Assembly (NCBI GenBank): GCA_949282845.1
Contig: CASDQF010000020.1
Coordinates: forward strand, 1-41,458
DNA length: 41,458 bases
Source: an uncultured Alphaproteobacteria bacterium
Lineage (GTDB): Bacteria; Pseudomonadota; Alphaproteobacteria; CAAHEQ01; UBA3637
Direction of reading: 5' to 3'
The notes beneath the pieces are model-generated. The model searched no databases, was not told the DNA's origin, and worked only from the letters and a program-made list of their open reading frames with translations. Of the stretch, positions 26,957 to 36,035 are shown piece after piece. Every line of letters starts with the position of its first letter. Within the stretch, counting starts at the first letter, position 1. Made by a program: the position numbers and the translations under genes.

Positions 26957-28657
26957 TTATCCCTCAGCCTCTTTATATTTAACAGCTAATTCTTGAATAC
27001 GTTCCGGCGAGATTTTATTAAATAAAAGAATTGGTTCTTGAAGTTCATGACCTGCTTTTAAGAATGATAACTCTACATCTGCTTTTTCTCTCGGCCATAC
27101 TATTTGCTCTTTAACTCCGATTAAACCCAGCATTTTTTGTGCTGTTTCCGGCATAATTGGTGAAGCCAATAAAGCATACAGACGAATAAGATTAATAGCA
27201 GTTCTGAGAATAACTGCAGCATGTTCTTTATCTGTTTTGACAACTTTCCAAGGTTCGTTGCGTGCAATGTAGTTATTTCCTTCTACCCATAGTTCGCGTA
27301 AAGCAATCATTGCTTTGCGGAATTCCATTTTTTGCATGTAAGTTGTATAATTTTCTTTAAGTTCATCAATTTTTGCGTAAAGAGCTTTTTCTTGGGAAGT
27401 TTCATTGCCGCCTTCTGGAATAACTTGGCCAAAATTAGAAATTGTCATTTTTAAAACACGATTGATGAAATTACCTAAGACATCATTTAAATCTTTGTTA
27501 ATCGTTGCAGCAAAATTTTCGAAGTTGAAAGAGGAATCCGAAGATTCAGGAGCATTTGCCATCAACCAATAACGCCAATAATCGGCAGAAAATTCGTTAA
27601 TCGCATCATCTGCAAAAACGCCTCTATGCTCTGATTTTGAAAATTTTCCGCCGTTGAATGTTAAATAACTCATTCCTTTTAAGAAGTCTACCTTTGTCCA
27701 GTTTTCACCGGTTCCCATGAGTGTGGCAGGGAATGTAATGGTATGATAAGGAACATTATCTTTTCCCATAAATTCAACATAGTAAACATCTTCCGGATTT
27801 AGCCACCAATCTTCCCAATGACGTTCTTCAGGCTTTTCATCACTCCATTGTTTCGTAATGCCGATATAGCCGATTGGTGCATCAAACCAGACATAGAAGA
27901 CTTTGTTTTCAAAACCTTCTTTTGGAACTGGAAATCCCCATTTTAAGTCACGTGTGATACAACGAGGTTCTAGACCTTCTTTCAGCCATTTTTGTGCAAT
28001 AGAGTAAACTAAATCGGGCCATAGAAATTCTTTGGGAGCAAGCCATTTAGCTAAAGCATCTTGTAAGGCTGTTAATTTTAAGAAGAGATGTTTTGTTTCT
28101 CGAACTTCCAAGTTAGTTGAACCTGAAATAGTACTATGAGCATTGATTAACTCAGTTGGTTCAAGTACTTTTGTGCAGTTTTCGCACTGGTCGCCTCTTG
28201 CTTTGTCATAGCCACAATACGGGCATGTTCCCGTAATATAACGGTCAGCTAAGAATTGATTATCATCGACAGAGAATATTTGTTTAATTGTTTTTTCTTC
28301 AATAAAGCCGTTTTTATCTAATTCTTTATAAACTCTGTATGTAATTTCTTTGTTTTGTTCAGAACTGGTTCGACCGAAGTAGTCAAAAGATAAGTTAAAA
28401 GCTTTATAAATATCTTGATGAATTTTATGATATTTATCGCAATAATCTTTCACATCCATTCCGGCTTTTAATGCTCCGACTTCAGATGTTGTTCCGTGTT
28501 CATCGGTTCCACAGATATAAAGGACATCAGCCCCTTGCATTCGCATAAACCGTGCATAAACATCAGATGGTAAAAGGCAGCCAATCATATGTCCTAAATG
28601 AGGTTGACCGTTGATGTAAGGTAATGCGCTTGTAATGAGGTATTTTTTCTTATCCAT
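26957..28657 (-). CDS. metG: Methionyl-tRNA synthetase
   Basis: The frame opens at 28726, but the ATG at 28657 (MDKKKYLITS) is the likely start: AAGGAT lies 8 bases upstream and the family begins there. This gives 566 residues. The HIGH motif is HLGH in NGQPHLGHMIG; the KMSKS motif is KFSKS (GGKFSKSEH). A zinc knuckle with two CxxC pairs (CPYCGYDKARGDQCENC) marks the MetG1 type. The anticodon-binding helical domain follows. The C-terminal beta-barrel tRNA-binding domain of some MetGs is absent, as in the short form. It charges tRNAMet in the cytoplasm. It diverges from rpoZ and precedes the PyrD-like gene. Confidence 0.95.
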   Translation of the reverse strand: MDKKKYLITSALPYINGQPHLGHMIGCLLPSDVYARFMRMQGADVLYICGTDEHGTTSEVGALKAGMDVKDYCDKYHKIHQDIYKAFNLSFDYFGRTSSEQNKEITYRVYKELDKNGFIEEKTIKQIFSVDDNQFLADRYITGTCPYCGYDKARGDQCENCTKVLEPTELINAHSTISGSTNLEVRETKHLFLKLTALQDALAKWLAPKEFLWPDLVYSIAQKWLKEGLEPRCITRDLKWGFPVPKEGFENKVFYVWFDAPIGYIGITKQWSDEKPEERHWEDWWLNPEDVYYVEFMGKDNVPYHTITFPATLMGTGENWTKVDFLKGMSYLTFNGGKFSKSEHRGVFADDAINEFSADYWRYWLMANAPESSDSSFNFENFAATINKDLNDVLGNFINRVLKMTISNFGQVIPEGGNETSQEKALYAKIDELKENYTTYMQKMEFRKAMIALRELWVEGNNYIARNEPWKVVKTDKEHAAVILRTAINLIRLYALLASPIMPETAQKMLGLIGVKEQIVWPREKADVELSFLKAGHELQEPILLFNKISPERIQELAVKYKEAEG

Positions 28658-28697
28658 AGTGATATCCTTTATAAAAGTCTTTAAAAAATAACACTTC

Positions 28698-28726
28698 ATC
28701 ATAAAGCGTTTAAAAAATAAAAGCAA
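28698..28726 (-). promoter_or_regulatory. Candidate promoter of metG
   Basis: On the minus strand, TTGCTT (plus 28721-28726), a 17-base spacer and TATGAT (plus 28698-28703). It lies 41 bases upstream of the metG start chosen here, and within the longer open frame, which supports the shorter start. Confidence 0.45.
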
Positions 28727-28731
28727 GAGGC

Positions 28732-28760
28732 TTGATTTTTTTTTAAAAAAGAGATATAAA
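28732..28760 (+). promoter_or_regulatory. Candidate promoter of rpoZ-rel-acpS
   Basis: TTGATT (28732-28737), a 17-base A/T-only spacer ending GAGA, and TATAAA (28755-28760), 43 bases before the rpoZ ATG. It lies back to back with the metG promoter, 6 bases apart. Confidence 0.5.
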
Positions 28761-28802
28761 AGAAAACCTTATAAAACATGTTTTGAAAAAAAAGGATTAA
28801 AA

Positions 28803-29204
28803 ATGGCACGTGTTACCGTAGAAGATTGTGTAGAAAAAGTTCCTAATCGTTTTGAGTTGGTTTTATTGGCAGGACAGCGAGCAAAAAATATTTCTGCCGG
28901 TGAGCCGATTACTGTTGATCGGGATAATGATAAAAATTCTGTTGTGGCTTTACGTGAGATTGCTGATGAAACAATTAGTCCGACAGATTTAGATAATATG
29001 TTAATTGCAGGATTTCAAAAGTTTATTCCGGCACAAGAATATATGTCTGAAGAGCAAGATTTAAAAGAAGTTGATGCTGAATTAGCCGGAGAAGATATTT
29101 ATGCGGACTTGGCAAAGGAAGAAACTTCTCAAATGGTCGCTGAGGAAGGTGAATTTGCCGATACAGAAGCTTTCCAGGTGACGGAAGATCCCGACGCTGA
29201 ATAA
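28803..29204 (+). CDS. rpoZ: RNA polymerase omega subunit
   Basis: This 133-residue protein begins [30 protein letters not shown], the standard omega core (MARVTVEDC... plus helix [11 protein letters not shown]). It assists assembly of RNA polymerase and forms part of the ppGpp-binding site. Residues after about 65 are an acidic extension rich in Glu and Asp, longer than the usual 90-residue omega but common in alphaproteobacteria. AAAGGA precedes the ATG. It is followed 15 bases later by the Rel gene, the conserved rpoZ-rel pairing of proteobacteria, linking ppGpp synthesis to one of its targets. Confidence 0.95.
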   Translation: MARVTVEDCVEKVPNRFELVLLAGQRAKNISAGEPITVDRDNDKNSVVALREIADETISPTDLDNMLIAGFQKFIPAQEYMSEEQDLKEVDAELAGEDIYADLAKEETSQMVAEEGEFADTEAFQVTEDPDAE

Positions 29205-29219
29205 TCTCGGCGAGGGAAC

Positions 29220-31367
29220 ATGTTACGACAGTTTGAACTTGTTGAACGTGTTAAATCCTATGATCCCAATGCAGATGAAGAGGGATTAAATCGTGCTTAT
29301 GTTTTTGCCGTAAAAATGCATGGCTCACAAAAACGTGAGTCGGGTGATCCCTATTTTTCTCATCCTGTTGAAGTTGCCGGGATTTTAACCGAGTATAAAC
29401 TCGACTATGCGACAATTGTAACCGCTCTTTTGCATGATACGGTTGAAGATACAGCAGCTTCTTATGCAGATATAGAGGGGCTTTTCGGAAAAGAAGTCGC
29501 TGACTTAGTTGAGGGAGTTACCAAACTTTCTCGTATTCAAACTCAATCCGAACATACAAAGCAAGCCGAAAATTTTAGAAAACTTGTGCTTGCTATGAGT
29601 GAGGACATTCGAGTTTTGCTTATAAAACTGGCGGATCGGCTACACAATATGCGAACGCTTCATTTCTGTAAGAAAGAAGAAAAAAGAATGCGTATTGCAC
29701 AAGAAACGCTAGATATTTACGCACCCTTAGCCGAGCGCTTGGGTATGAATAAAATGAAGGATGAGTTAGAGGATTTAGCGTTTAAACAACTTCATCCCGA
29801 TGCCTATCAGTCAATCATAACGCGTTTAAAGTTTCTGCGAGAAAAGGGTGGAAATTTAACAAATGAAATAGTTGAGCAATTAAAAAAAGATATTTCTGAA
29901 GCCGGATTGGATGCTGAAGTTTATGGTCGTGAAAAAAGACCTTATTCTATTTGGCGAAAGATGAATCGACAGAATATTCCTTTTGAACAAATTTGCGATA
30001 TTATGGCTTTTCGTATTGTCGTTTCTAATATTGCCGATTGTTATCATGCATTAGGTATTATACATACTAAATATCCGATGATACCGGGGCGTTATAAAGA
30101 TTATATTTCCACGCCGAAAAGTAATGGGTATCAGTCGTTGCATACAGGGGTCATTGGTCCTTTTAAACAAAGAATAGAAGTTCAAATTCGAACGAAAGAA
30201 ATGCATGAAGTGGCTGAACTCGGTGTGGCAGCGCATTGGCAATATAAACAAAATATGGCTCCTAGTGTTGATGGAAAACAATTCCGTTGGATGAGAGAAT
30301 TGTTAGATTTATTGAATAATTCAACGAACTCGGATGAATTTTTGGAAAATACAAAAATTTCAATGTATAACGATCAAATCTTCTGCTTTACGCCTAAGGG
30401 AGATTTAATAGGTTTGCCTAAAGATGCAACACCGGTTGATTTTGCGTATGCAATTCATTCAAATGTTGGTGACCATTGTATGGGCGCTAAGATTAACGGA
30501 GAAATTAAACCTTTAAGAACTGTTTTGCAAAACGGAGATCAAGTAGAAATTTTACAATCAAAGACACAAACACCTTCTCCGGAATGGGAACGTTTTGTTG
30601 TAACAGCTAAAGCTAAAGCTGCTGTTCGTCGTTTTATTCGTAATCAAAAACGCATCCAATTTATGGAGCTTGGTCGTTCTTTAATACAAAATTTATATAA
30701 AGAGGAAAAGCAACCTTGGAACGATAAAGAAGTTGAAGCTGTCCTTCCTGCTTTTAAGCAGCCGACTTTAGATGATTTGTATGTGATGATGGGAGAGGGG
30801 ATTGTCTTAGCTTCTGATGTTTTTTATAAAATTCATCCAGAAAAACGTTCAACTTTCCAAAAAGTTGTTAATATTTTTAAACGTAAACAGAATACGAATA
30901 AACAAGAAGAAAATGATAAAAATAGTCTGATTAAAGGCTTAATTTCAGGAATTTCTTTGCATTATTCTCGTTGTTGTCATCCTGTTCCCGGAGATAAAAT
31001 TGTTGGAATTGTGACAACTGGAAAAGGAGTCGCAATTCATCGGCATGATTGTCCTATGTTAAAAAAATATGCGAGTGAACCTGAGCGCTGGATAGATATA
31101 GATTGGAATGATAGTGTGTCATCGGATAAAGTATTTCCTGTTCGTTTATTGATTACCGTAACGAATAAGCCGAATACTTTAGCAACAATATCAACAACGG
31201 TTTCGAAAGCACAAAGTAATATTTCTCACTTATTTACGGTTTCTAAAAGTTCCGGTTTTATGGAATTATCGATGGATGTAGATGTTCGTAACACACAACA
31301 TTTAGAAGATGTTATGTCTGCTCTCAAGAACTTAGATGTTGTATTATCTGTGAAAAAGGAAAAATAA
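29220..31367 (+). CDS. Bifunctional (p)ppGpp synthetase/hydrolase (Rel/SpoT, RSH)
   Basis: This 715-residue protein holds the full long-RSH layout. The HD hydrolase domain is at about 20-200: H48 in SHPVEVA and the pair H72/D73 in LLHDTVEDT are intact, so hydrolysis is expected. The synthetase domain follows (about 235-345) with RPYSIWRKMNRQ and DIMAFRIVV, then YKDYISTPKSNGYQSLHT, the typical substrate loop. The TGS domain begins near 380 (YNDQIFCFTPKGDLIGLP), then a helical part, a zinc-finger-like segment with SRCCHPVPGDKIVGI, and a C-terminal ACT domain. Both activities appear possible. It is the stringent-response regulator; in alphaproteobacteria a single such enzyme (often called SpoT or Rel) is usual. 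It lies in an operon with rpoZ and acpS. Confidence 0.95.
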   Translation: MLRQFELVERVKSYDPNADEEGLNRAYVFAVKMHGSQKRESGDPYFSHPVEVAGILTEYKLDYATIVTALLHDTVEDTAASYADIEGLFGKEVADLVEGVTKLSRIQTQSEHTKQAENFRKLVLAMSEDIRVLLIKLADRLHNMRTLHFCKKEEKRMRIAQETLDIYAPLAERLGMNKMKDELEDLAFKQLHPDAYQSIITRLKFLREKGGNLTNEIVEQLKKDISEAGLDAEVYGREKRPYSIWRKMNRQNIPFEQICDIMAFRIVVSNIADCYHALGIIHTKYPMIPGRYKDYISTPKSNGYQSLHTGVIGPFKQRIEVQIRTKEMHEVAELGVAAHWQYKQNMAPSVDGKQFRWMRELLDLLNNSTNSDEFLENTKISMYNDQIFCFTPKGDLIGLPKDATPVDFAYAIHSNVGDHCMGAKINGEIKPLRTVLQNGDQVEILQSKTQTPSPEWERFVVTAKAKAAVRRFIRNQKRIQFMELGRSLIQNLYKEEKQPWNDKEVEAVLPAFKQPTLDDLYVMMGEGIVLASDVFYKIHPEKRSTFQKVVNIFKRKQNTNKQEENDKNSLIKGLISGISLHYSRCCHPVPGDKIVGIVTTGKGVAIHRHDCPMLKKYASEPERWIDIDWNDSVSSDKVFPVRLLITVTNKPNTLATISTTVSKAQSNISHLFTVSKSSGFMELSMDVDVRNTQHLEDVMSALKNLDVVLSVKKEK

Positions 31368-31778
31368 ATGATTATCGGGATTGGTTCAGATATTGTCTCA
31401 ATGAAACGGTTGCGAAATAGTCTTCATCAATTCGATAAAAAAATGATAGATCGTCTATTTACCTCAGTTGAACAAGCATATGCATTGAAAGCAAAATGCG
31501 AACTGGGACAATTAGGAAGATATGCGAAAAGATACGCAGCAAAAGAAGCTTTTTCTAAAGCTCTTGGAACCGGTATAGGGCAAATTTCATGGCAAGATAT
31601 GACGGTGGCGCATGATGAAAAAGGAGCCCCTTTTTTAACTGTTTCTGGTAAGGCTCAGGAACTTTTATTACAAAAGATGCCTTTTGGTTATAAGCCTAAG
31701 ATACACCTTTCTTTGACGGATGAAGCTCTTTATGCGGTTGCATTTGTTATTATTGAGGCTGTTCCAGAGACTCTTTAA
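31368..31778 (+). CDS. acpS: Holo-[acyl-carrier-protein] synthase
   Basis: This 136-residue enzyme transfers 4'-phosphopantetheine from CoA to ACP. Mg2+ ligands are D8 in IGSDIVSM and E60 in YAAKEAFSKALGTG, both intact. The C-terminal LSLTDEALYAVAFV strand is characteristic. The ATG directly abuts the rel stop codon (TAA then ATG), so translation is coupled to rel. In many alphaproteobacteria pdxJ lies between rel and acpS, and lepB-rnc follow; here those are absent and the next gene converges, overlapping acpS by 29 bases. Confidence 0.94.
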   Translation: MIIGIGSDIVSMKRLRNSLHQFDKKMIDRLFTSVEQAYALKAKCELGQLGRYAKRYAAKEAFSKALGTGIGQISWQDMTVAHDEKGAPFLTVSGKAQELLLQKMPFGYKPKIHLSLTDEALYAVAFVIIEAVPETL

Positions 31779-33771
31779 TTTCTAGGAAAAAAGATTGTAA
31801 AGTCGGATGGAAATAAAGAGGTTTTTCTGTTTCCTCTAAATTTATTTTCAATAATGTTTGTTTGTATGGTTGTTTTAATGCTTTTAATGTTGCAGCTTCA
31901 ATAATTGCTTTTTGGTTGAACAAAGCAGTTGTTGCCGGTAATTGTTTTATTAAGTGAAGAGCTTTTAAGGCTTCTTGAGGTTTACGGTTAAGAAGTGCGA
32001 TAAGAGAGGCTTCCAGAGCTAAAATCTGTTGTTCTTCCCCGTGTAAACGATGTTCAGCTAAGGCTGTACTGATTTGATAAGCATTATCCAACAAATCGAG
32101 AGAAATCAAATCATGGACAATCAAATGCATCATTTTATTTCCCGTTTGATCATTTGGAATAAGTTCTTTAAATTCATTAAAGAAAGCAATACGTTCTAGG
32201 GGGGATGCGATTTGGTTATCAAATAATGCTTTTGTAAAAAGAGTTGTCATTTTATCCGGGACATCTGAAACAGGAGTTATGGTTAAAAGAGCTTTGTAAG
32301 CTTGAAGGGCTTTTGTGTAATTATTTTGAGCGCTGTATAATTCAGCTAATCTATTTAAGAGTTCTGGTTCAATTTTTGTATTTCGTAATCCAAAAGCCAT
32401 GTTTTCAAATATACGAATAGCTTCTTTAGGTTCAATGTCTCCGTTTTTAAGAGCTAAATCATTTTTTTTGAAAATTGCTGTTTGTTGAATGAAAGAGAAG
32501 GGTCCTTGAATAGCTTTGTCATAGTTTGTTAATGCTTCCAGTGTTTTATTTTCATTTTCTGCGTTCACTCCCATTAAGAAATGATAGAGCTGTGTTTGAT
32601 AAGGTGTTTTTTTTGTTTTAGCAAAGTCTTCTAAAAGGCTTTTTTGTGCAGCAATATCTTTTCTGTTGAAAGCTTTTTGGAGTGCTTTTGAAAGAATTGT
32701 GGCTTTGAGAGGGTCAGAAAAATCCATTTGTTGAATATATGAGGTGAGTAATCGTTTTTTAGGGTTTACAAGATTTTTCCAAAAGTAGAGAGAGAAATTG
32801 ACATTTTTTACTTGATTGAAGAGTTTAAGAGCTTCTTCATCGCGGTTTAACAGAGATAGCGCAACAGCCTTTAAGCAAATAGTTTCTTCTTTTTCTCCGG
32901 TGTTGGAAAGAATTTCTAAGGCATGTGCCGGTAAGTTTTGAGATAAGTAAAGACGCGCCATTTCCAAACGAAAAGTTTCTTTTTGTTCTGCAGGAGCATT
33001 GGAAATTAGAGATTGAAGTCTATTTTTTTCCGTAAAAAAGTCTTGTTGTGTAAAATGTTTGTAAATTGAAAAATCTAACAGTTCTTGTTTATTCTCCCAT
33101 TCGAATGGTATCTTTTCATTTTCGAAAAGACCGTTTGGAGCAGTCAGTAAGAAGCCGTTTTCTTCTTCTTGCATAAATAGTTTAGAAGTTTGGGGAGCCA
33201 AAGCAATTCCTTGAATAGTCGGAAGAATCTTCAAACTTGGAACGCTATATTCACTAGAGACATATTCTTCAGGAAGAGATAACGGAAAAGCAATTAATCG
33301 TTCTTGTGTGACAGGATCTATCCATTCGACAGGTTTTGTTCTTTCCGTTTTGAAGTAAATGCCTTTTTCTTTTTTTAAAGGAATAATAGGCAAGGTGTTA
33401 GTATTTTCTTTTTTTTCAGCTAAAGAAAAAATCCATAAATTTCCTTTTTTCTGGACTTGAGGAAATAAATTTTCAGGAAGGACTAATTGAAGGATTGTAT
33501 TTGTTTTGCTGGGGATAACCTGAATTTTTTCAAAAAAAGATGAGTTTGATAAAGGATTATCTTGTGTCCAAAGTAGACGATCAAAAATAATCCAAGTAAA
33601 TCCATTTCGGGTAAAAACAGCCGATTGAACTTTGTCATCTAAAGAGAATAAATAATCAGTTACTTTTGTGTTATCATCTGTTAAACGAGTTTGGATTTGC
33701 GGCATAGAAAAAGCGTAACAAATTTTGCTAATCAAAAGAGATAAAATTAAATAAAAGGCTCGTTTTATCAT
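31750..33771 (-). CDS. Large periplasmic TPR-like protein of the flagellar operon
   Basis: This 673-residue protein begins with a signal peptide (MIKRAFYLILSLLISKICYAFS, cleaved near residue 21). Residues 25-120 contain beta-rich segments (FTWIIFDRLLW, LQLVLPENLFP, NLWIFSLAEKK). From about 235 to 660 it is helical with repeated TPR-like pairs such as RLAELYSAQNNYTKALQAYKALL, AVALSLLNRDEEALKLFNQV and LALEASLIALLNRKPQEALKALHLI. It is the last gene of the fliL-fliM-...-MotB-like operon, overlapping its upstream neighbour by 4 bases, so a role in motor or flagellar assembly is likely (inference). Its end overlaps the convergent acpS by 29 bases. I cannot name it; its exact function is unknown. 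Confidence 0.65.
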   Translation of the reverse strand: MIKRAFYLILSLLISKICYAFSMPQIQTRLTDDNTKVTDYLFSLDDKVQSAVFTRNGFTWIIFDRLLWTQDNPLSNSSFFEKIQVIPSKTNTILQLVLPENLFPQVQKKGNLWIFSLAEKKENTNTLPIIPLKKEKGIYFKTERTKPVEWIDPVTQERLIAFPLSLPEEYVSSEYSVPSLKILPTIQGIALAPQTSKLFMQEEENGFLLTAPNGLFENEKIPFEWENKQELLDFSIYKHFTQQDFFTEKNRLQSLISNAPAEQKETFRLEMARLYLSQNLPAHALEILSNTGEKEETICLKAVALSLLNRDEEALKLFNQVKNVNFSLYFWKNLVNPKKRLLTSYIQQMDFSDPLKATILSKALQKAFNRKDIAAQKSLLEDFAKTKKTPYQTQLYHFLMGVNAENENKTLEALTNYDKAIQGPFSFIQQTAIFKKNDLALKNGDIEPKEAIRIFENMAFGLRNTKIEPELLNRLAELYSAQNNYTKALQAYKALLTITPVSDVPDKMTTLFTKALFDNQIASPLERIAFFNEFKELIPNDQTGNKMMHLIVHDLISLDLLDNAYQISTALAEHRLHGEEQQILALEASLIALLNRKPQEALKALHLIKQLPATTALFNQKAIIEAATLKALKQPYKQTLLKINLEETEKPLYFHPTLQSFFLEIKESLEQPQ

Positions 33772-34376
33772 AAGAACCTCTCTCGATTATAAGGATAAAT
33801 AATAATTTCAATTTGAGGTATGGTTAAATTTCGATTTTCATGAGCAAGGACGGGAATATCATCCTTATATCCACCTTTTTTCAGTTCATTTGAAACACTG
33901 GCGGCATAAGATATGCCTTGTTCAAGTGCTGACGGTGTCGAAGTGATGACAGCAATCTTATTGGATAGGTTATTTAATAAATACCCCAGTTCTTGAATAT
34001 TTTTTTGAAAGATATCATGAATAATCATTTTTTCCTGATCGATAAAGACAGTGATGGGAAGTCGAAGGATTAATTCGTCATTTGAAAGAGAAAATTCATA
34101 TTCCGGCATATTGATGCGTTCATCTGATAAAACTTTATAAAGGTATGTTAAGTTAACTCCTCTTTTCATAAAGGTCGGCTTGGCAGATAAAGTGAGTTTG
34201 CTATTTGTTCCGTCATTTAGTCCAATAAAGGGTGTTCGTTCTAAAGTAGGTTGTTCATATAGATTTGGTGAACCCATGGCAAAAAGCATAACAAAAAATG
34301 TTAATAAAAGAGTCATTAAATCTGTAAAAGTTAATAACCATGCTTTTTTTAAAGGAAAAGTAATCATTTTTTTCAT
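33768..34376 (-). CDS. MotB/OmpA-like protein
   Basis: This 202-residue protein resembles MotB, the stator protein that anchors the motor to peptidoglycan. The N-terminus has the MotB pattern W-L-L-T-F-T-D-L-M-T-L-L-L-T-F-F in the single membrane helix, with D19 at the place of the ion-binding Asp (Asp32 of E. coli MotB). The rest (from about 95) looks like a reduced OmpA-C domain: LSNDELILRLPITVFI, a helix around LGYLLNNL, and SALEQGISYAASVSNELKKGGY. The usual NxxLSxxRA motif is degraded to ISYAASVSNELKKGG, so peptidoglycan binding is uncertain. It overlaps its neighbours by 4 bases each. No MotA gene is in the window. Confidence 0.7.
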   Translation of the reverse strand: MKKMITFPLKKAWLLTFTDLMTLLLTFFVMLFAMGSPNLYEQPTLERTPFIGLNDGTNSKLTLSAKPTFMKRGVNLTYLYKVLSDERINMPEYEFSLSNDELILRLPITVFIDQEKMIIHDIFQKNIQELGYLLNNLSNKIAVITSTPSALEQGISYAASVSNELKKGGYKDDIPVLAHENRNLTIPQIEIIIYPYNRERFL

Positions 34377-35008
34377 GATTTATCTCCTTTAGGAGTTGCT
34401 TTTAAAGTAAATGTAACAAAATTTGCATTTCCTCTTTTGAACCCAACGGCAGTTTGTTTCGTTGATACACCCAGATTTTTTAATTTTTCAGCAACAGCTT
34501 GAGCGCGACGTGTCGCTAAACTCGAAAAAATAGGATAACTTTCTTGAGCCGGTAAGTCTACATAAGTTAAAAAATCAACTTCATAAGTATAATAATTATC
34601 TTTTGCTTTTAAATATTGAGCCAGTTTTTGCCAAAATAGTTCTTGTTTCGAGGAGAGCTTTTCCTGAAAAGGAATGAAAAGAACTTCAGTTGGTATACTT
34701 GCAGAAAGTATATGTCCAGTTAAATTTTGCTCTATTTGAACGTTGGAAAAATTCGAGGAAAATAGTTCTCGATTTAGAGAAATAAAACCATTTGGAATAA
34801 ACGAAGGTTCAAAAAAAGCATTTTGTGTAAATCGCTGTGGTTTAAAAGCTGTCCAAAGACTTTCTCGTACAGCATTTACTTTGATTTCTTCAAAGGTTGA
34901 AAAAGAAAGTAAATAACTGAAAAAACAAAAAATAACCAAAATCAATGATAAAAAAATAAAGGAGAAGGAACCTTTTATGTTCGATTCGGAAAATGGAAAA
35001 GTTTTCAT
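34373..35008 (-). CDS. Second MotB/OmpA-like protein without the motor Asp
   Basis: This 211-residue protein has one membrane helix near the N-terminus (FSFIFLSLILVIFCFFSYLLSFS, about 15-37) but no Asp inside it. Its C-terminal half (about 105-205) fits an OmpA-C-like domain: ASIPTEVLFIPFQEKLSSKQE, YYTYEVDFLTYV, and SSLATRRAQAVAEKLKNLGV, the last matching the usual S..RA..V...L...G motif well. So it could bind peptidoglycan as an OmpA-like accessory, while the neighbour supplies the ion-path helix. The two genes overlap by 4 bases. A split of labour between two MotB-like proteins is inference. It is preceded by motE with 8 bases between. Confidence 0.6.
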   Translation of the reverse strand: MKTFPFSESNIKGSFSFIFLSLILVIFCFFSYLLSFSTFEEIKVNAVRESLWTAFKPQRFTQNAFFEPSFIPNGFISLNRELFSSNFSNVQIEQNLTGHILSASIPTEVLFIPFQEKLSSKQELFWQKLAQYLKAKDNYYTYEVDFLTYVDLPAQESYPIFSSLATRRAQAVAEKLKNLGVSTKQTAVGFKRGNANFVTFTLKATPKGDKS

Positions 35009-35016
35009 TTTTCCTC

Positions 35017-35592
35017 CTATTTTTTTACCGGTTTATTTAATTCCTCTGTCAAAAAAACAGCCGTTTGTGTATCCATTTTTTCTAAGATTGCGGCAGCTTT
35101 TAAAGGGGGTAATTGGCGCATAATTTGCATTTTTAAATTTGGTTCTAAAGTTTGTAATAACCTGGCAGCTTCCTGAGGACGCATATTAGCATAGATTTTG
35201 ACAAGATGAGTGGTTTCATCATCGGGTAAATGAAGCGCTTGTTCTTCTAATTTTTTTTGCAGTATTTGAAGTTCCTTTTTTTGAATGGTAATTTGTTGCT
35301 CTAATTGTGATAATTCTTTTTGTTTTTCTATTAAAGAATGTTCACGTTCATCTAAATCAGCTCTTCGTTTGGCCAATTGTTGCAGAACAAGAATTTCATT
35401 TTCTGTTAAAGTTTGTGGTATTGTCGCTTGTGGGGTCATACTAATGGAATTTTGAGCTTGAGCTTGTGTCGGACCAATTATTTCTTCTTCTGTTAAATTA
35501 AACCAAGCGTCTCCAATTCTGAAACTAAGAGATAAAACGGCGAGGAACAAAAAAATAGGTATAAAACGTAAGAAAAAAATTGTCTTTTTCAT
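35017..35592 (-). CDS. motE: MotE-like flagellar motor protein
   Basis: This 191-residue protein has a signal or anchor segment (FFLRFIPIFLFLAVLSLSF, about 5-23), then a coiled coil (RADLDEREHSLIEKQKE to about residue 118), and a C-terminal MgtE-N-like domain HLVKIYANMRPQEAARLLQTLEPNL followed by LPPLKAAAILEKMDTQTAVFLTEELNK. This is the MotE pattern of alphaproteobacteria, where MotE chaperones the periplasmic motor protein MotC. It lies between the DUF6468 gene (4-base overlap at its start) and the two MotB-like genes. MotC itself is not recognisable here. The family call is by architecture and context. Confidence 0.75.
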   Translation of the reverse strand: MKKTIFFLRFIPIFLFLAVLSLSFRIGDAWFNLTEEEIIGPTQAQAQNSISMTPQATIPQTLTENEILVLQQLAKRRADLDEREHSLIEKQKELSQLEQQITIQKKELQILQKKLEEQALHLPDDETTHLVKIYANMRPQEAARLLQTLEPNLKMQIMRQLPPLKAAAILEKMDTQTAVFLTEELNKPVKK

Positions 35593-36035
35593 GCTCCCTC
35601 TCTTAATCGTTTTAGCGCATTTACCAGTTCTTTTTCGGCTTCTGATTGGTAGAGATCAACAGATGAATGTTCGAAAGAAGTTTTATTTTGTGCAAAAGAA
35701 TGATACTCGGAAGCAGAATGAAAAAAAGGAGTATGATTCTTTTCCTCAAAAATTTTATTTTGTGCCGTTTTATCTAAAACTAAGGCTAAGTCATCCCGAA
35801 CTAAAGAAGCTTTGTTTATTTCTTCTCGTAGTTGTTCTGTCATCATATTAGTTGATTTTTGTAATTGGGTTAAAGCACGTTCTGTGTTTTGAGAAATTTG
35901 TTTGAAAGAAGCGGAAGCTTTTAAAATTTCTTTTTTTGTTTCTTTGAAATTGGATAAACGATAATTTAAAATCATTCCGTAAATAATAGCGATAACTAGT
36001 AAGGTAATGATGACGAGGTTAAGTGTGTTTTCCAT
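35589..36035 (-). CDS. DUF6468 flagellar-cluster protein
   Basis: This 148-residue protein has one N-terminal membrane helix (NLVIITLLVIAIIYGMILNYRL, about 5-26), then a helical coiled-coil region (FKQISQNTERALTQLQKSTNMMTEQL) and a variable tail. Alphaproteobacterial proteins of this form (DUF6468) sit next to fliM in flagellar clusters; the role is unknown. Its start overlaps the fliM stop by one base (TAATG) and its end overlaps motE by 4 (ATGA), so it is co-translated with the motor genes. A role in motor assembly is inference. Confidence 0.7.
   Translation of the reverse strand: MENTLNLVIITLLVIAIIYGMILNYRLSNFKETKKEILKASASFKQISQNTERALTQLQKSTNMMTEQLREEINKASLVRDDLALVLDKTAQNKIFEEKNHTPFFHSASEYHSFAQNKTSFEHSSVDLYQSEAEKELVNALKRLREGA

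Noticed and set aside
28658-28726. Longer N-terminus for metG from 28726
   Set aside because: It would add 23 residues unlike any MetG, and the region carries the -10/-35 elements; the start at 28657 has a good ribosome site.
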